Assembly (NCBI GenBank): GCA_964482495.1
Contig: CAYZXS010000015.1
Location: 14,065 to 78,064, forward strand
Direction of reading: 5' to 3'
Source of the DNA: J029 sp964482495
Lineage (GTDB): Bacteria; Planctomycetota; UBA1135
DNA length: 64,000 nucleotides
A model generated the notes under the pieces. That model worked only from the letters and a program-made list of their open reading frames with translations, made no database searches and was not told the origin of the DNA. A program made the position numbers and the translations under genes. Shown in pieces: positions 33,933 through 42,580 of this stretch (position 1 is its first letter; the number at the start of each line of letters is the position of its first letter).

Positions 33933-35360
33933 CTACTTCAGCAGCCAGACGTTGCTGGTCTGGCAGGCGACCGGGTCGACCGCCTGGATCGGCCGGCCGC
34001 AGGCGCCGGCCGGCAGGTTCACGGTCGAGGAGCCGCCTCCAGCCGGGCCGATGACCAGGGTGCCGGCGAGGGCGGCGGAGCCGTCGAGCCCGGTCACCAG
34101 GCCGGCGCAAGGGTGGCCCGGGGGGAGCGCCCAGCGGCCACAGCCCCCGGCGGACCAGACCTCGACCGTGCTGTTCGGGGTGGCCCCGCTGAGGTCGACG
34201 GTCACCACGCCCGGGCAGGCGCCGGTCTGGGACAGGACCATCGCGCCGGTCCGGTTGAGGTGGGTGTTGGTGGCGGTGGCGGCGCAGGCCGCGGCGACGT
34301 CGGGGCGCTGGTTGGCGTCGAAGTCGGCCACGGCGAGGTTCACCGGCAGGTCGCCGGTGCCTTCGACCTGGACGGCGCCGAAGGCCCCGGCGCCGAGGTT
34401 GGCGAACATCCCGAGGCTGGAGCTCTTGGCGTTCGCCACGGCCAGGTCGGCCAGGCCGTCGCCGTCGAAGTCGGCGACCGCGATCTCCTCGGCGCCGAAG
34501 CCGCCGCTGGGGTACTCGGCGGGCGCGCCCAGCAGGCCGCCGCTGGCGAGCATGACGCTGGCGTAGGCCCCCGCCGGGCCGTTGCTGGCCGCGGCCAGAT
34601 CGTCGTCGCCGTCGTTGTCGAGGTCGCCGGCGTCGAGGCCGCGGACCGAGGCCACGGCAGGGTTCATCGCCAGGCTCTGGGCGTGGGCGAAGGCGCCGGC
34701 GCCGTAGTGGAAGAGCTCCACGGCGCCGCCGGAGAGGGAGGAGATGGCCAGGTCCAGGTCGCCGTCGTCGTCATAGTCGCCGAAGGCGACGTCGTGCGGC
34801 TCGCTGCCGGCGCCGGCGGCCAGCGCCGCCCCCGCCGCGAAGCTGCCGCCGCCGAGGTTCTCGAACACCTCGGCGCGGTCGGCGAAGGCCACCGCCACCG
34901 CCAAGTCGGTGTCGCCGTCGTTGTCATAGTCCCCCGCGTCGAGCCCGCGCGGGCCGCGGCCGGTGGCGAGCGAAGCGCCGAGGGCGAAGGCGCCGCCGCC
35001 CTGGTTGTGGTAGAGGTCGATCCGGTCGAGCGCGATCATGACGATCGCGAAGTCATCGCGGCCGTCGTTGTCGAAGTCGCCGGTGACGACGTCGGAGGCC
35101 TTGGAGGCCACCGGCAAAGGAATGTCGCCGGCCCAGAAGAAGCCGCCCTCGCAGTCGTTGAAGAGGCAGACGGCCCGCGGCGGACAGTGCGAGACCACCA
35201 GCAGGTCCGGGACCTCGTCGCCGTTCAGGTCGGCCTCAGTGACGCCCAGCGCGAAGTTGGCGCTGGTGTGGACCTCGGGCGGGAGGAAGTCGAAGGGCTG
35301 CTGGGCGGGGATAGCGGCGGAGAGGCCGAGCGCGGCCAGGAGGGCCAGGGGATGACGCAT
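33933..35360 (-). CDS. Secreted FG-GAP/VCBS repeat protein
   Basis: A 475-residue protein with a signal peptide (MRHPLALLAALGLSAAIPA before QQPFD). At least seven calcium-loop repeats follow, including DLNGDEVPDLLV, DFDNDGRDDFAI, DYDNDGDTDLAV, DYDDDGDLDLAI, DLDNDGDDDLAA, DFDGDGLADLAV and DFDANQRPDVAA. These should fold into an integrin-like beta-propeller outside the cytoplasm. The last ~110 residues form a separate Cys-containing domain (GACPGVV ... GGCGRW ... GHPCAG ... GACGRPIQAVDPVACQ). Its function is unknown. The in-frame extension beyond the ATG at 35360 would destroy the signal peptide. Confidence 0.85.
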   Translation of the reverse strand: MRHPLALLAALGLSAAIPAQQPFDFLPPEVHTSANFALGVTEADLNGDEVPDLLVVSHCPPRAVCLFNDCEGGFFWAGDIPLPVASKASDVVTGDFDNDGRDDFAIVMIALDRIDLYHNQGGGAFALGASLATGRGPRGLDAGDYDNDGDTDLAVAVAFADRAEVFENLGGGSFAAGAALAAGAGSEPHDVAFGDYDDDGDLDLAISSLSGGAVELFHYGAGAFAHAQSLAMNPAVASVRGLDAGDLDNDGDDDLAAASNGPAGAYASVMLASGGLLGAPAEYPSGGFGAEEIAVADFDGDGLADLAVANAKSSSLGMFANLGAGAFGAVQVEGTGDLPVNLAVADFDANQRPDVAAACAATATNTHLNRTGAMVLSQTGACPGVVTVDLSGATPNSTVEVWSAGGCGRWALPPGHPCAGLVTGLDGSAALAGTLVIGPAGGGSSTVNLPAGACGRPIQAVDPVACQTSNVWLLK

Positions 35361-35616
35361 GCGATCGGTGGCGCAGGGGTGGAAGGCCGGAGCGGCCGAG
35401 AAGCCAGAAAGGAGGCCCGCGGGCCTCGTCATGGAGATGCGCCGGATGGCCTGCGCGTTCCGCGAATAATCGCGAGTCATCCTGGCGACACCCCTCGTTT
35501 TTTGGCTTCTGGGGGGCCTTAGTCCACGTTTTTGTTGCAATTCCGTCGCAAATTGGACGCGGGAGACGCGGCCTCTTCGCTTGTCCCCCCGGCGCTGAAT
35601 CGGGACAATGGGCCCA

Positions 35617-36129
35617 ATGCGTGCCCTGACGCTGGAAATCAACGGAGACGAGGTGCGCGTAGCCGCGCCCGGCCACTGGACCCTTCTCGAGGTGCTGCGC
35701 TACTCGCTGGGCCTGACCGGGTCCAAGCAAGGCTGCGACAAGGGCGACTGCGGCGCCTGCACCGTGCTCGTGGACGGCCAGCCGGTGCTCTCCTGCCTGG
35801 TCCCGGCGGCGCTGGCCGAGGGAAAGGCGATCACGACCATCGAAGGGCTGGCCCCCGCCCACCGCGCCCGCGGCGGCGCGGGCGCGGATCCCGTCCAGGA
35901 GGCCTTCGACGCCTGCGGCGCGCTGCAGTGCGGCTTCTGCCAGCCCGGCATGATGCTCTCGGCCCGGGCCTTGCTCGACCGCGACGGGCGGCCGGACCGC
36001 GAGACCACCCGCCAGGCGCTCAGCGGCAACCTGTGCCGCTGCACCGGCTACGAGCAGATCTACCAGGCGGTCGAGGCCGCCGCCGTGGCGGAGGCCGGGG
36101 ACGCCGCCCCCGCCGGAGAGGCCGACTGA
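35617..36129 (+). CDS. hcrC: Molybdenum hydroxylase small subunit, two [2Fe-2S] clusters (HcrC-like)
   Basis: A 170-residue iron-sulphur subunit. The plant-type ferredoxin part has C40, C45, C48 and C60 (GCDKGDCGAC ... SC). The helical second cluster domain has CGFCQPG and CRCTGYEQI. It passes electrons between the molybdenum and FAD subunits. An in-frame ATG at 35608 is an alternative start. It opens a tightly overlapped gene set in the order small-large-FAD, which is the hcrC-A-B order I recall for Thauera 4-hydroxybenzoyl-CoA reductase. The 250 bp upstream hold the start of the divergent FG-GAP gene and no promoter I would defend. Confidence 0.9.
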   Translation: MRALTLEINGDEVRVAAPGHWTLLEVLRYSLGLTGSKQGCDKGDCGACTVLVDGQPVLSCLVPAALAEGKAITTIEGLAPAHRARGGAGADPVQEAFDACGALQCGFCQPGMMLSARALLDRDGRPDRETTRQALSGNLCRCTGYEQIYQAVEAAAVAEAGDAAPAGEAD

Positions 36130-38468
36130 TGGCCGCCCGCGACCGCCACGGACCGGACGCGCCCTGGGGCGAGTTCCAGGTCGTCGGCAAGCGCCACCGG
36201 AAGGTCGACGGCATGGACAAGGCCACCGGCCGCGCGCTCTACGCCGACGACCTCAGCCTGCCGGGCATGCTGCACGCCAAGACCCTGCGCAGCCCGCACG
36301 CCCACGCCCGCATCCGCTCGATCGACACCAGCAAGGCCGCCGCGTTGAAGGGCGTGCACGCGGTCCTCACCGGCGCCGACCTGCCGGTGAAGTACGGCGT
36401 CATCCCGTGGACCCCGGACGAGAACGCCCTCGCCACCGACAAGGTCCGCTTCATCGGCGACGAGGTCGCGGCGGTGGCCGCGGTCGACGAGGACACCGCC
36501 AACGCCGCGCTCGAGCTGATCGAGGTCGACTACGAGCTGCTGCCGGCGCGGCTGACGCCGGAGGAGGCGCTGGCCAACCCCGAGCCGCCGATCCACGAGG
36601 ACGGCAAGCGCCGCGACAACGTCAGCAAGCACGTCGAGCTCGAGTTCGGTGAGCTCGCGGCCGGCTTCGAACAGGCCGACCTGGTGCTCGAGGGCGACTA
36701 CCGCTTCCACGGCACCACCCACGCCGCCATCGAGCCGCACTGCGCCCTGGCGCAGGCCACGCCGGACGGCCGGCTGACCCTGTGGTCGTCGACTCAGATC
36801 ACGCATTACGTGCACCGCGAGCTGGCCCGGGTGCTGGAGCTCGACCCGACCCGAATTCGCGTCGTGCAGCCCAACCTGGGCGGCGCCTTCGGCGGCAAGA
36901 GCGATCCCTTCAGCCTGGAGTTCATCGTCGCCAAGCTGGCGATGATCACCGGGCGCCCGGTGAAGCTGTTGTGGACCCGCGAGGAGGTCTTCTACGCCCA
37001 CCGCGGCCGCCACCCGATGCAGCTGCGCTACCGCACCGGAGCCAAGGAGGACGGCCGCATCACCGCGGTCGACGCCGAGATCCTGATCGACGGCGGCAGC
37101 TATTCGAGCTTCGGCCTGGTGACGACCTACTACTCGGGGCAGCTGCTGACCGGCCCCTACGACTTCCCGGCCTACCGCTTCGACTCGACCCGGGTGTTCA
37201 CCAACAAGCCGCCCTGCGGGCCCAAGCGCGGCCACGGCTCGGTGCAGCCGCGCTTCGCCTTCGAGTCGCAGCTGGACGAGGTCGCCGCTGCGCTGAGCAT
37301 CGATCCGTTCGAGATCCGGCGGCGCAACTTCCAAGGCGGCGACACCGAGACCGTGAACGGCCAGCGCATCACCTCCAACGGCTTCGCCGCCTGCCTAGAC
37401 CAGGTCGAGGCGGCCAGCGGCTGGCGGGACCGGCGCGGCCAGCTGCCGCGCGGTCGCGGCTTGGGCGTCGCCGGCTCGATGTACATCTCGGGCACCAACT
37501 ACCCGATCTACCCCAACCACATGCCGCAGGCCGGGATCCAGATCAAGCTCGACCGCAGCGGCCTGGCGACGGTGTTCACCGGCGGCAACGACATCGGCCA
37601 GGGCTCGAGCTCGGTGGTCGCGTATCTCGTGGCCGAGGAGCTGGGCATGAAGCCCGAGGACGTGCGGGTGGTGGCGGCCGACACCGACCTGTGCCCGGTG
37701 GATCTGGGCGCCTACTCGAGCCGCGTCACCTTCATGGTCGGCAACGCCGCCATCGACGCCGCGCGCAAGCTGCGGCGGCAGATCGTGACCGCGGTGGCCG
37801 AGCGCTGGGAGGTCGACGAGGCCCGGGTGCGGCTGGTCGGTGGCGCCGCGGTCGACCTGGAGGACGCCGAGCGCGGCATCCCGACCCGCGACGCCTTCCA
37901 CATCGCCGAGGAGCGCTTCGACACCCTCGGCGCCACCGGCAGCTACAACACCCCCCACCTCGGCGGCCACTACCGCGGCGGCACCATCGGCGCCTCGCCG
38001 GCCTACAGCTTCACCGCCCACGTCGCCGAGGTCACGGTCGACGAGGAGACCGGGCGGATCGCCTGCGACAAGGTCTGGATCGCCCACGACTGCGGCCGGG
38101 CGCTGAACCCGATGCTGGTCGCCGGGCAGATGGAGGGATCGGCCTACATGGGCGTCGCCGAGGCCCTGATGGAGGAGCACGCGGTCAACCGCTTCGGTCT
38201 GCACCAGGGCCCCAACCTGCTCGACTACCGGATCCCGACCGCCGTCGACACCCCGGAGCTGCAGGCGCTGATCGTCGAGAGCATCGACCCCGAGGGGCCT
38301 TACGGCGCCAAGGAGGCCGGCGAGGGGCCGCTGCACCCGGCCATCCCGGCGATCGCCAACGCCGTCTACGACGCCGTCGGCATCCGGCTGCGCGAGCTGC
38401 CCTTCACGCCGGCCAAGGTGCTGAAGGCGCTGGCCGAGCAGCGAGCGCGGGAGGCGGCGTCGTGCTGA
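36129..38468 (+). CDS. hcrA: Molybdenum hydroxylase large catalytic subunit (4-hydroxybenzoyl-CoA reductase alpha-like)
   Basis: A 779-residue xanthine-dehydrogenase-family subunit that should bind molybdopterin cytosine dinucleotide and the substrate. Recognisable parts are GRALYADDLSLPGMLHAKTLRSPHAHARI, RFIGDEVAAVAA, the Mo-binding QPNLGGAFGGK and GGNDIGQGSSSV segments and the C-terminal YGAKEAGEGPLHPAIPAIANA with the active-site glutamate. Its ATG shares a base with the hcrC stop (TGATG). The assignment to the 4-hydroxybenzoyl-CoA reductase branch rests mainly on the partner FAD subunit; an aldehyde or xanthine-type substrate remains possible. Confidence 0.88.
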   Translation: MAARDRHGPDAPWGEFQVVGKRHRKVDGMDKATGRALYADDLSLPGMLHAKTLRSPHAHARIRSIDTSKAAALKGVHAVLTGADLPVKYGVIPWTPDENALATDKVRFIGDEVAAVAAVDEDTANAALELIEVDYELLPARLTPEEALANPEPPIHEDGKRRDNVSKHVELEFGELAAGFEQADLVLEGDYRFHGTTHAAIEPHCALAQATPDGRLTLWSSTQITHYVHRELARVLELDPTRIRVVQPNLGGAFGGKSDPFSLEFIVAKLAMITGRPVKLLWTREEVFYAHRGRHPMQLRYRTGAKEDGRITAVDAEILIDGGSYSSFGLVTTYYSGQLLTGPYDFPAYRFDSTRVFTNKPPCGPKRGHGSVQPRFAFESQLDEVAAALSIDPFEIRRRNFQGGDTETVNGQRITSNGFAACLDQVEAASGWRDRRGQLPRGRGLGVAGSMYISGTNYPIYPNHMPQAGIQIKLDRSGLATVFTGGNDIGQGSSSVVAYLVAEELGMKPEDVRVVAADTDLCPVDLGAYSSRVTFMVGNAAIDAARKLRRQIVTAVAERWEVDEARVRLVGGAAVDLEDAERGIPTRDAFHIAEERFDTLGATGSYNTPHLGGHYRGGTIGASPAYSFTAHVAEVTVDEETGRIACDKVWIAHDCGRALNPMLVAGQMEGSAYMGVAEALMEEHAVNRFGLHQGPNLLDYRIPTAVDTPELQALIVESIDPEGPYGAKEAGEGPLHPAIPAIANAVYDAVGIRLRELPFTPAKVLKALAEQRAREAASC

Positions 38469-39484
38469 GGCTGCCCGCGCACGAGATCCTGCAGCCGGCC
38501 ACCGTCGACGAGGCGCTGGCGCTGCTGGCCGAGCACGGCGAGCGGGCAATGCTGATCGCCGGCGGCACCGACCTGCTGCCGAACATGAAGCACCGGCTGT
38601 TCGAGCCGGACTACCTGATCGCGTTGGCCGGCGTCGCGGAGCTGCGCGGCGTGCGCGAGGGTGCGGGCGGCGACCTCGAGATCGGCGCCATGACCACCCT
38701 CACAGAGGTGGCCGAGTCGCCGCTGGTGCGGGAGCGAGCCCCGGCGCTGGCGCAGGCCGCCGGCCTGGTCTCCGGCCCTCAGCTGCGCAACATGGGCACC
38801 CTGGGCGGCAACGTCATGCTCGACACCCGCTGCCAGTGGTACAACCAGACCCACTTCTGGCGCCAGGCGCTGGGCTACTGCTTGAAGAAGGACGGCACCA
38901 AGTGCCACGTCGTCGAGGGCGGCCAGAAGTGCGTCGCCGCCGCCAGCAACGACACCCTGCCGGCGCTGATGACCCTGGACGCCGCGCTCGACTTCCGCAG
39001 CCCGCGCGGCGCCGAGTCGCGGGCGGTCGACGCCATCTGGAAGCCGGACGGCATCTGGAACAAGAAGCTCGGCCGCGACGAGCTGCTGACCGCGATCCGG
39101 GTGCCGGCGCGGGAATCCCACGCGCACCGCGGCGCCTACGGCAAGCTGCGCGACCGCGGCTCGATCGATTTCCCGCTGCTCGGCATGGCGGCGCGGCTGG
39201 ACCTGGACCCCTCCGGCGCCGTGGCCGACGCCGACCTGTGCGTGGTGGCGCTGCAGGCGCGGCCGGTGCGGGTGCGCAAGGTGGCAGCCATGCTGGCCGG
39301 CGCGGCTCCCAGCACGCCGGCCTTCGACCAGGCCGTCGAGGCCGTCGCCGCCGCGGCCGCCAAGCAGTGCAAGCCGCTCGCCAACATCCCCGGCGACGCC
39401 GAGTACCGCCACCTCATGGTGCCGGTGCTGGCGCGGCGGACGCTGCGCGCCGCGGCCGAAGGCGCTACCGTCGGCGTGCTGTGA
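38462..39484 (+). CDS. hcrB: Molybdenum hydroxylase FAD subunit with extra Cys4 insertion (4-hydroxybenzoyl-CoA reductase beta-like)
   Basis: A 340-residue FAD-binding subunit: MLIAGGTDLLPNMK for the FAD pyrophosphate, and LRNMGTLGGNVMLDTRC. It has an insertion with four cysteines at C124, C140, C148 and C157. As I recall, the beta subunit of Thauera 4-hydroxybenzoyl-CoA reductase holds its additional [4Fe-4S] cluster with cysteines at the same spacing (16, 8 and 9). Xanthine dehydrogenases and CO dehydrogenases lack it. The GTG at 38462 overlaps the hcrA stop by 7 bp. The downstream membrane protein overlaps in turn. Confidence 0.9.
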   Translation: MLRLPAHEILQPATVDEALALLAEHGERAMLIAGGTDLLPNMKHRLFEPDYLIALAGVAELRGVREGAGGDLEIGAMTTLTEVAESPLVRERAPALAQAAGLVSGPQLRNMGTLGGNVMLDTRCQWYNQTHFWRQALGYCLKKDGTKCHVVEGGQKCVAAASNDTLPALMTLDAALDFRSPRGAESRAVDAIWKPDGIWNKKLGRDELLTAIRVPARESHAHRGAYGKLRDRGSIDFPLLGMAARLDLDPSGAVADADLCVVALQARPVRVRKVAAMLAGAAPSTPAFDQAVEAVAAAAAKQCKPLANIPGDAEYRHLMVPVLARRTLRAAAEGATVGVL

Positions 39485-40536
39485 GCCAGGCCTCCCCCGC
39501 TGAGCCCCCCTCCGCTCCCCCCGCCGACGGCGCCCCCGTCCGCCAGCGGCGCGCCCCCTTCCTGCTGCGGGCGCTGATTCTGGTGCTGTCCTTCGCCGCC
39601 GGCCTGCTGGCCCTGTGGCTGCTCGGCTTCGTGCTGGCGGACATCGGCAAGGTGCAGCGGCCGGACTTCGCCGCCTTCGAGGCGGAAGCGGTCGACGCGG
39701 AGGCCATCGACCGAGAGCGGGCGCTGACCCAGGAGCTGGACGGCGTCCAGGTGGACCTCGCGCGCCAGCGCGAGGTCCAGGGCGGCTTGCGCGACAGCAT
39801 CGACAACGCTCGGGGCACGCTCGACCAGATGCTGGCCATCCGCCGCCTCGCCCTGGAGAAGGGGGTCGACTGGCAAGAGGCGGAAGGCGCGGCCCTGACA
39901 TCGGCGCAGCAGCGCTTCCTCGCCAGCCAGGACCAGCTCGACGCCTCGCTCGAGCGCACTGCCGAGCTGGAGACGCGGCGGCACGAGCTCAAGGCCGACC
40001 TGGCCGCCGCGTCGGCCGCGCTCGAGGAGCAGCGCCAGCCGGCCCGCGCTGCCTGGCAGGACGCCATCCGCGGCCGCGAGTACCGCGTCGCCGCGTACAA
40101 GCTGGCCTTCCTGCTGCCGGTCTTCCTGGCCGCTGCGTGGCTCGTGGCGAAGCGGCGCCGCAGCCTCTACCGGCCGCTCTTCGTCGCCCTGCTGCTGGCG
40201 GCCACCTGGCAACTCGGGGCCATCATCCACCAGCACTTCCCGGCCGAGTTCTTCAAGTACCTCGGCATCGCCGCCGGCCTGGTGGTGGTCGTCGCCTTCC
40301 TGGTCACCCTGCTCCGGAGCGCCGCCCGCCCCTCCGGCGCGGTGCTGCTGAAGCGCAACCGCGAGGGCTACCGGCGCTGGGAGTGCCCGAGCTGCGCCTT
40401 CCCGATCCGCACCGGCACCGAGGACGGCCCCGCCACCTGCGCCGCCTGCGGCCTGGAGCTCTACCGCAAGTGCCCGAGCTGCGGCGAGACCCGCCACAGC
40501 CAGCTGCCGCACTGCGAGTCCTGCGGCGCCGAGTGA
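39481..40536 (+). CDS. Membrane protein with coiled coil and C-terminal double zinc ribbon, unknown
   Basis: A 351-residue protein starting with a GTG that overlaps the hcrB stop (GTGA). Layout: Pro-rich start, a membrane helix at ~27-50, a Glu/Gln/Arg-rich coiled coil at ~65-195, a group of three hydrophobic helices at ~200-280, and a cytoplasmic tail. The tail holds two zinc ribbons of the CPSC...CAAC and CPSC...CESC type (residues ~300-350). The domain combination is not one I recognise. The coupling to a molybdenum hydroxylase and to a GNAT acetyltransferase suggests one operon, but no shared function is evident. Confidence 0.7.
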   Translation: MSQASPAEPPSAPPADGAPVRQRRAPFLLRALILVLSFAAGLLALWLLGFVLADIGKVQRPDFAAFEAEAVDAEAIDRERALTQELDGVQVDLARQREVQGGLRDSIDNARGTLDQMLAIRRLALEKGVDWQEAEGAALTSAQQRFLASQDQLDASLERTAELETRRHELKADLAAASAALEEQRQPARAAWQDAIRGREYRVAAYKLAFLLPVFLAAAWLVAKRRRSLYRPLFVALLLAATWQLGAIIHQHFPAEFFKYLGIAAGLVVVVAFLVTLLRSAARPSGAVLLKRNREGYRRWECPSCAFPIRTGTEDGPATCAACGLELYRKCPSCGETRHSQLPHCESCGAE

Positions 40537-41030
40537 AGATCCGGCCGCTGGACCCCGCCCTCGCCGAGGAAGTCGATCGCGTCGCCCGGCGCATGCGCGC
40601 CACGCTCCAGGAGGTGGTCGACGCCGAGCGCGGCGCCGAGATGTACTCGATGGCGTGGCTGCGCGACCGGGTCCGGCAGCACCTGGCCGGCGGCGAGCTC
40701 GACGGCGAGGTCCTGCTCGCCGAGGACGCGGACGGCGCCCTACGCGGGCACGTCATCCTGCGGGTCGAGACCGAAGAGAGCGGCCGACGGCATGGGCTCT
40801 TCTCGACCTTCTACGTCGAGCCGACCTGGCGCCGGCGCGGCCTGGGCACCCGCCTGATCCGGGCCGGCGAAGCCTGGATGCGGACTCGGGGGCTGGAGCG
40901 GGCGGTCACCTACACGGCCGCCGACAACCTGCCCCTGATTCGGAGCTGTGAACAGCAGGGCTACGCCGTCGAGCTGCGCGAGCGCGGCATGGTCGGCCTC
41001 GGCAAGCGGCTGGAGCTGGGCGACGGCTAG
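40533..41030 (+). CDS. GNAT-family N-acetyltransferase
   Basis: A 165-residue acetyltransferase with the acetyl-CoA motif A VEPTWRRRGLGTRLIRAGEAWM and a preceding strand GLFSTFYVEP. The ending YTAADNLPLIRSCEQQGY is typical of the fold. The GTG start overlaps the previous stop (GTGA). Acceptor unknown; it might modify a protein or a small amine. It is the last gene of the plus-strand unit that begins with hcrC. Confidence 0.85.
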   Translation: MKIRPLDPALAEEVDRVARRMRATLQEVVDAERGAEMYSMAWLRDRVRQHLAGGELDGEVLLAEDADGALRGHVILRVETEESGRRHGLFSTFYVEPTWRRRGLGTRLIRAGEAWMRTRGLERAVTYTAADNLPLIRSCEQQGYAVELRERGMVGLGKRLELGDG

Positions 41031-41033
41031 GCC

Positions 41034-42077
41034 TCAGCCGGCCGGGGCCAGCCCCGCCGAGCGGGCGAATTCCTCCGCCATCCGGTTCTCGCCCCAGTAC
41101 CGGTCGAGGTCGCGCCACCGCGAGGTCCGGACCGGTCGAGCGGCGACGAAGGCGTTGTGGCCGCCGTGGCGGGTCTCGAGGTAGGCCAGGCTCGGGTGCC
41201 GCTCGAGGATCCGGTTGGCCTCAGGGCACATCGGCACGAAGGGGTCGTCCTCGGCGTGCAGCACGGTGCCCGGCACCCGCACCCGCTCGAGCACCTGGGT
41301 CGGGCTGGCGTCGCGGTAATAGGCGGCGGCGTCGGGCCAGCCGAAGCTGGGCGCGGTCCAGCGGTCGTCGAAGGCGCGCACCGAGCGGATGCCGCGCAGG
41401 CCGTCGCGCGGGTAGCGCTCGGGGTAGAGGCCCGCCTTGCGCCGCCAGGAGCGGCGGAAGTCGTCCAGGAAGTACTGGACGTAGACGCGATTGAAGCCGC
41501 CGCGGTGCATGGCGGCCGAGGTCTGCTCCAGGTCGAAGGGGGCAGACTGCACCCACAGCCGCGCCACCCCAGGCGGCGGCGCGGCGCCCCAGCGGGCGGC
41601 GGCGTGCAGGACGATGCCGCCACCGAGGCTGAAGCCGGCGACGCCGATCCAGGCCGGCCGGCGTTCGCGGGCGATCCAGTCGACCAGGGCCTCGAGGTCG
41701 TCGGAGAGGCCGGCGTGGTAGAGGCTGCTCGAGAGCGATTCGGTCCCGCCGCAGGTGCGCAGGTTGATGCGCACGGTCGAGAAGCCGGCCGTCCAGGCCT
41801 TGCGCGCCGCGCCGACCACGTAGACCGCCTTGGCGCTGCCGGACAGGCCGTGCACGAGGACCGCGACGGGGGCGTCACCGGGTTGCCAGTTGGCCTCGGC
41901 GACGATCGTGGTGGTGTCATCGACCCGGACCTCGAAGCGCTGCTCGTCGGCCAGGAAGCGGCGCTGGAAGCGCGGCAGCTTGACGCCGGCGACGGTCATG
42001 GCGTGGCCGTTGCGCAGCAGCGGGTGCGGCCGGAAGGCGTGGCGGGCGGTCTCCGCCGAGTCGCTCCGGCGGATCAC
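41034..42077 (-). CDS. Alpha/beta hydrolase, YheT-like
   Basis: A 347-residue protein with an alpha/beta-hydrolase core: VLVHGLSGSAK for the oxyanion region, the nucleophile elbow GFSLGG, an acid in HAEDDPFVP and the catalytic histidine in RHGGHNAF. The N-terminal PHPLLRNGHAMT and the FSLGGGIVLH segment resemble the YheT/ABHD1-3 group of membrane-associated esterases or phospholipases. The GTG at 42077 overlaps the stop of the upstream membrane-protein gene (GTGA), which decides the start against a longer in-frame ATG at 42197. Confidence 0.88.
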   Translation of the reverse strand: MIRRSDSAETARHAFRPHPLLRNGHAMTVAGVKLPRFQRRFLADEQRFEVRVDDTTTIVAEANWQPGDAPVAVLVHGLSGSAKAVYVVGAARKAWTAGFSTVRINLRTCGGTESLSSSLYHAGLSDDLEALVDWIARERRPAWIGVAGFSLGGGIVLHAAARWGAAPPPGVARLWVQSAPFDLEQTSAAMHRGGFNRVYVQYFLDDFRRSWRRKAGLYPERYPRDGLRGIRSVRAFDDRWTAPSFGWPDAAAYYRDASPTQVLERVRVPGTVLHAEDDPFVPMCPEANRILERHPSLAYLETRHGGHNAFVAARPVRTSRWRDLDRYWGENRMAEEFARSAGLAPAG

Positions 42078-42523
42078 GCGGCGGCGGTTCCGGACGAGGC
42101 GGCGGCGGAGCGCGCCGCCGGCCGGAACAGCAGGAAGCCGAGCAGGTAGCCGGGCCCGAAGTGGAGCAGCATCTGCCCCCAGGACCCGCCCAGCCACTGC
42201 AGCTGCAGCGCCAGGCCGTCGCCGGCGGCGTAGGGCCAGCCGAGCGGGGCGTGGCCGGACAAGGAGGCCACCGCCAGGCAGCTCAGGCCGAGGGCGACCA
42301 GCAGCCGGCCGAGCACCGCGCCCGGGCAGCGAAACAGCAGCGCCGCCACCGCCGCGGCCCCCAGCAGCACCAGATAGAGCTCGCCGATGAGGACGGCGTC
42401 GCTGCCCGAGAAGTGGAAGGGGAAGCCGGGAGCCGCGAACGGGATGCCCGCGGCGCGCAGCGCCAGGGCGCTGAGCAGCGGCATGAGGGCGATCAGGGGC
42501 AAGGTCCGAGCCACGCGCCCCAT
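42074..42523 (-). CDS. Membrane protein, unknown, four hydrophobic segments
   Basis: A 149-residue hydrophobic protein (MGRVARTLPLIALMPLLSALAL...) with segments near residues 8-25, 45-65, 72-90 and 115-133. It is coupled to the YheT-like hydrolase by a GTGA overlap, so it may be a membrane partner of that enzyme. No family recognised. Confidence 0.6.
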   Translation of the reverse strand: MGRVARTLPLIALMPLLSALALRAAGIPFAAPGFPFHFSGSDAVLIGELYLVLLGAAAVAALLFRCPGAVLGRLLVALGLSCLAVASLSGHAPLGWPYAAGDGLALQLQWLGGSWGQMLLHFGPGYLLGFLLFRPAARSAAASSGTAAA

Positions 42524-42544
42524 TCTAGGGGGCAGGGCGCCGAG

Positions 42545-42580
42545 GCTCTGGTGTCACGCTCTGGCGTCGCTCCGGTGTCA
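42545..42580. repeat. Three imperfect tandem 11-13-bp repeats at the aroF 3' end
   Basis: GCTCTGGTGTCAC, GCTCTGGCGTC and GCTCCGGTGTCA follow each other at 42545-42557, 42558-42568 and 42569-42580. The last one contains the aroF stop. They lie between aroF and the start of the membrane-protein gene and may reflect a local duplication. Confidence 0.4.

Noticed and set aside
35455..35480. CGCGA-ATAA-TCGCG palindrome in the gap before hcrC
   Set aside because: The 5-bp arms are short and expected by chance in such GC-rich DNA; no promoter elements align with it.
36782..38461. In-frame extension ahead of the hydroxylase FAD subunit
   Set aside because: It overlaps the large subunit in another frame; the FAD domain begins properly at the GTG at 38462.
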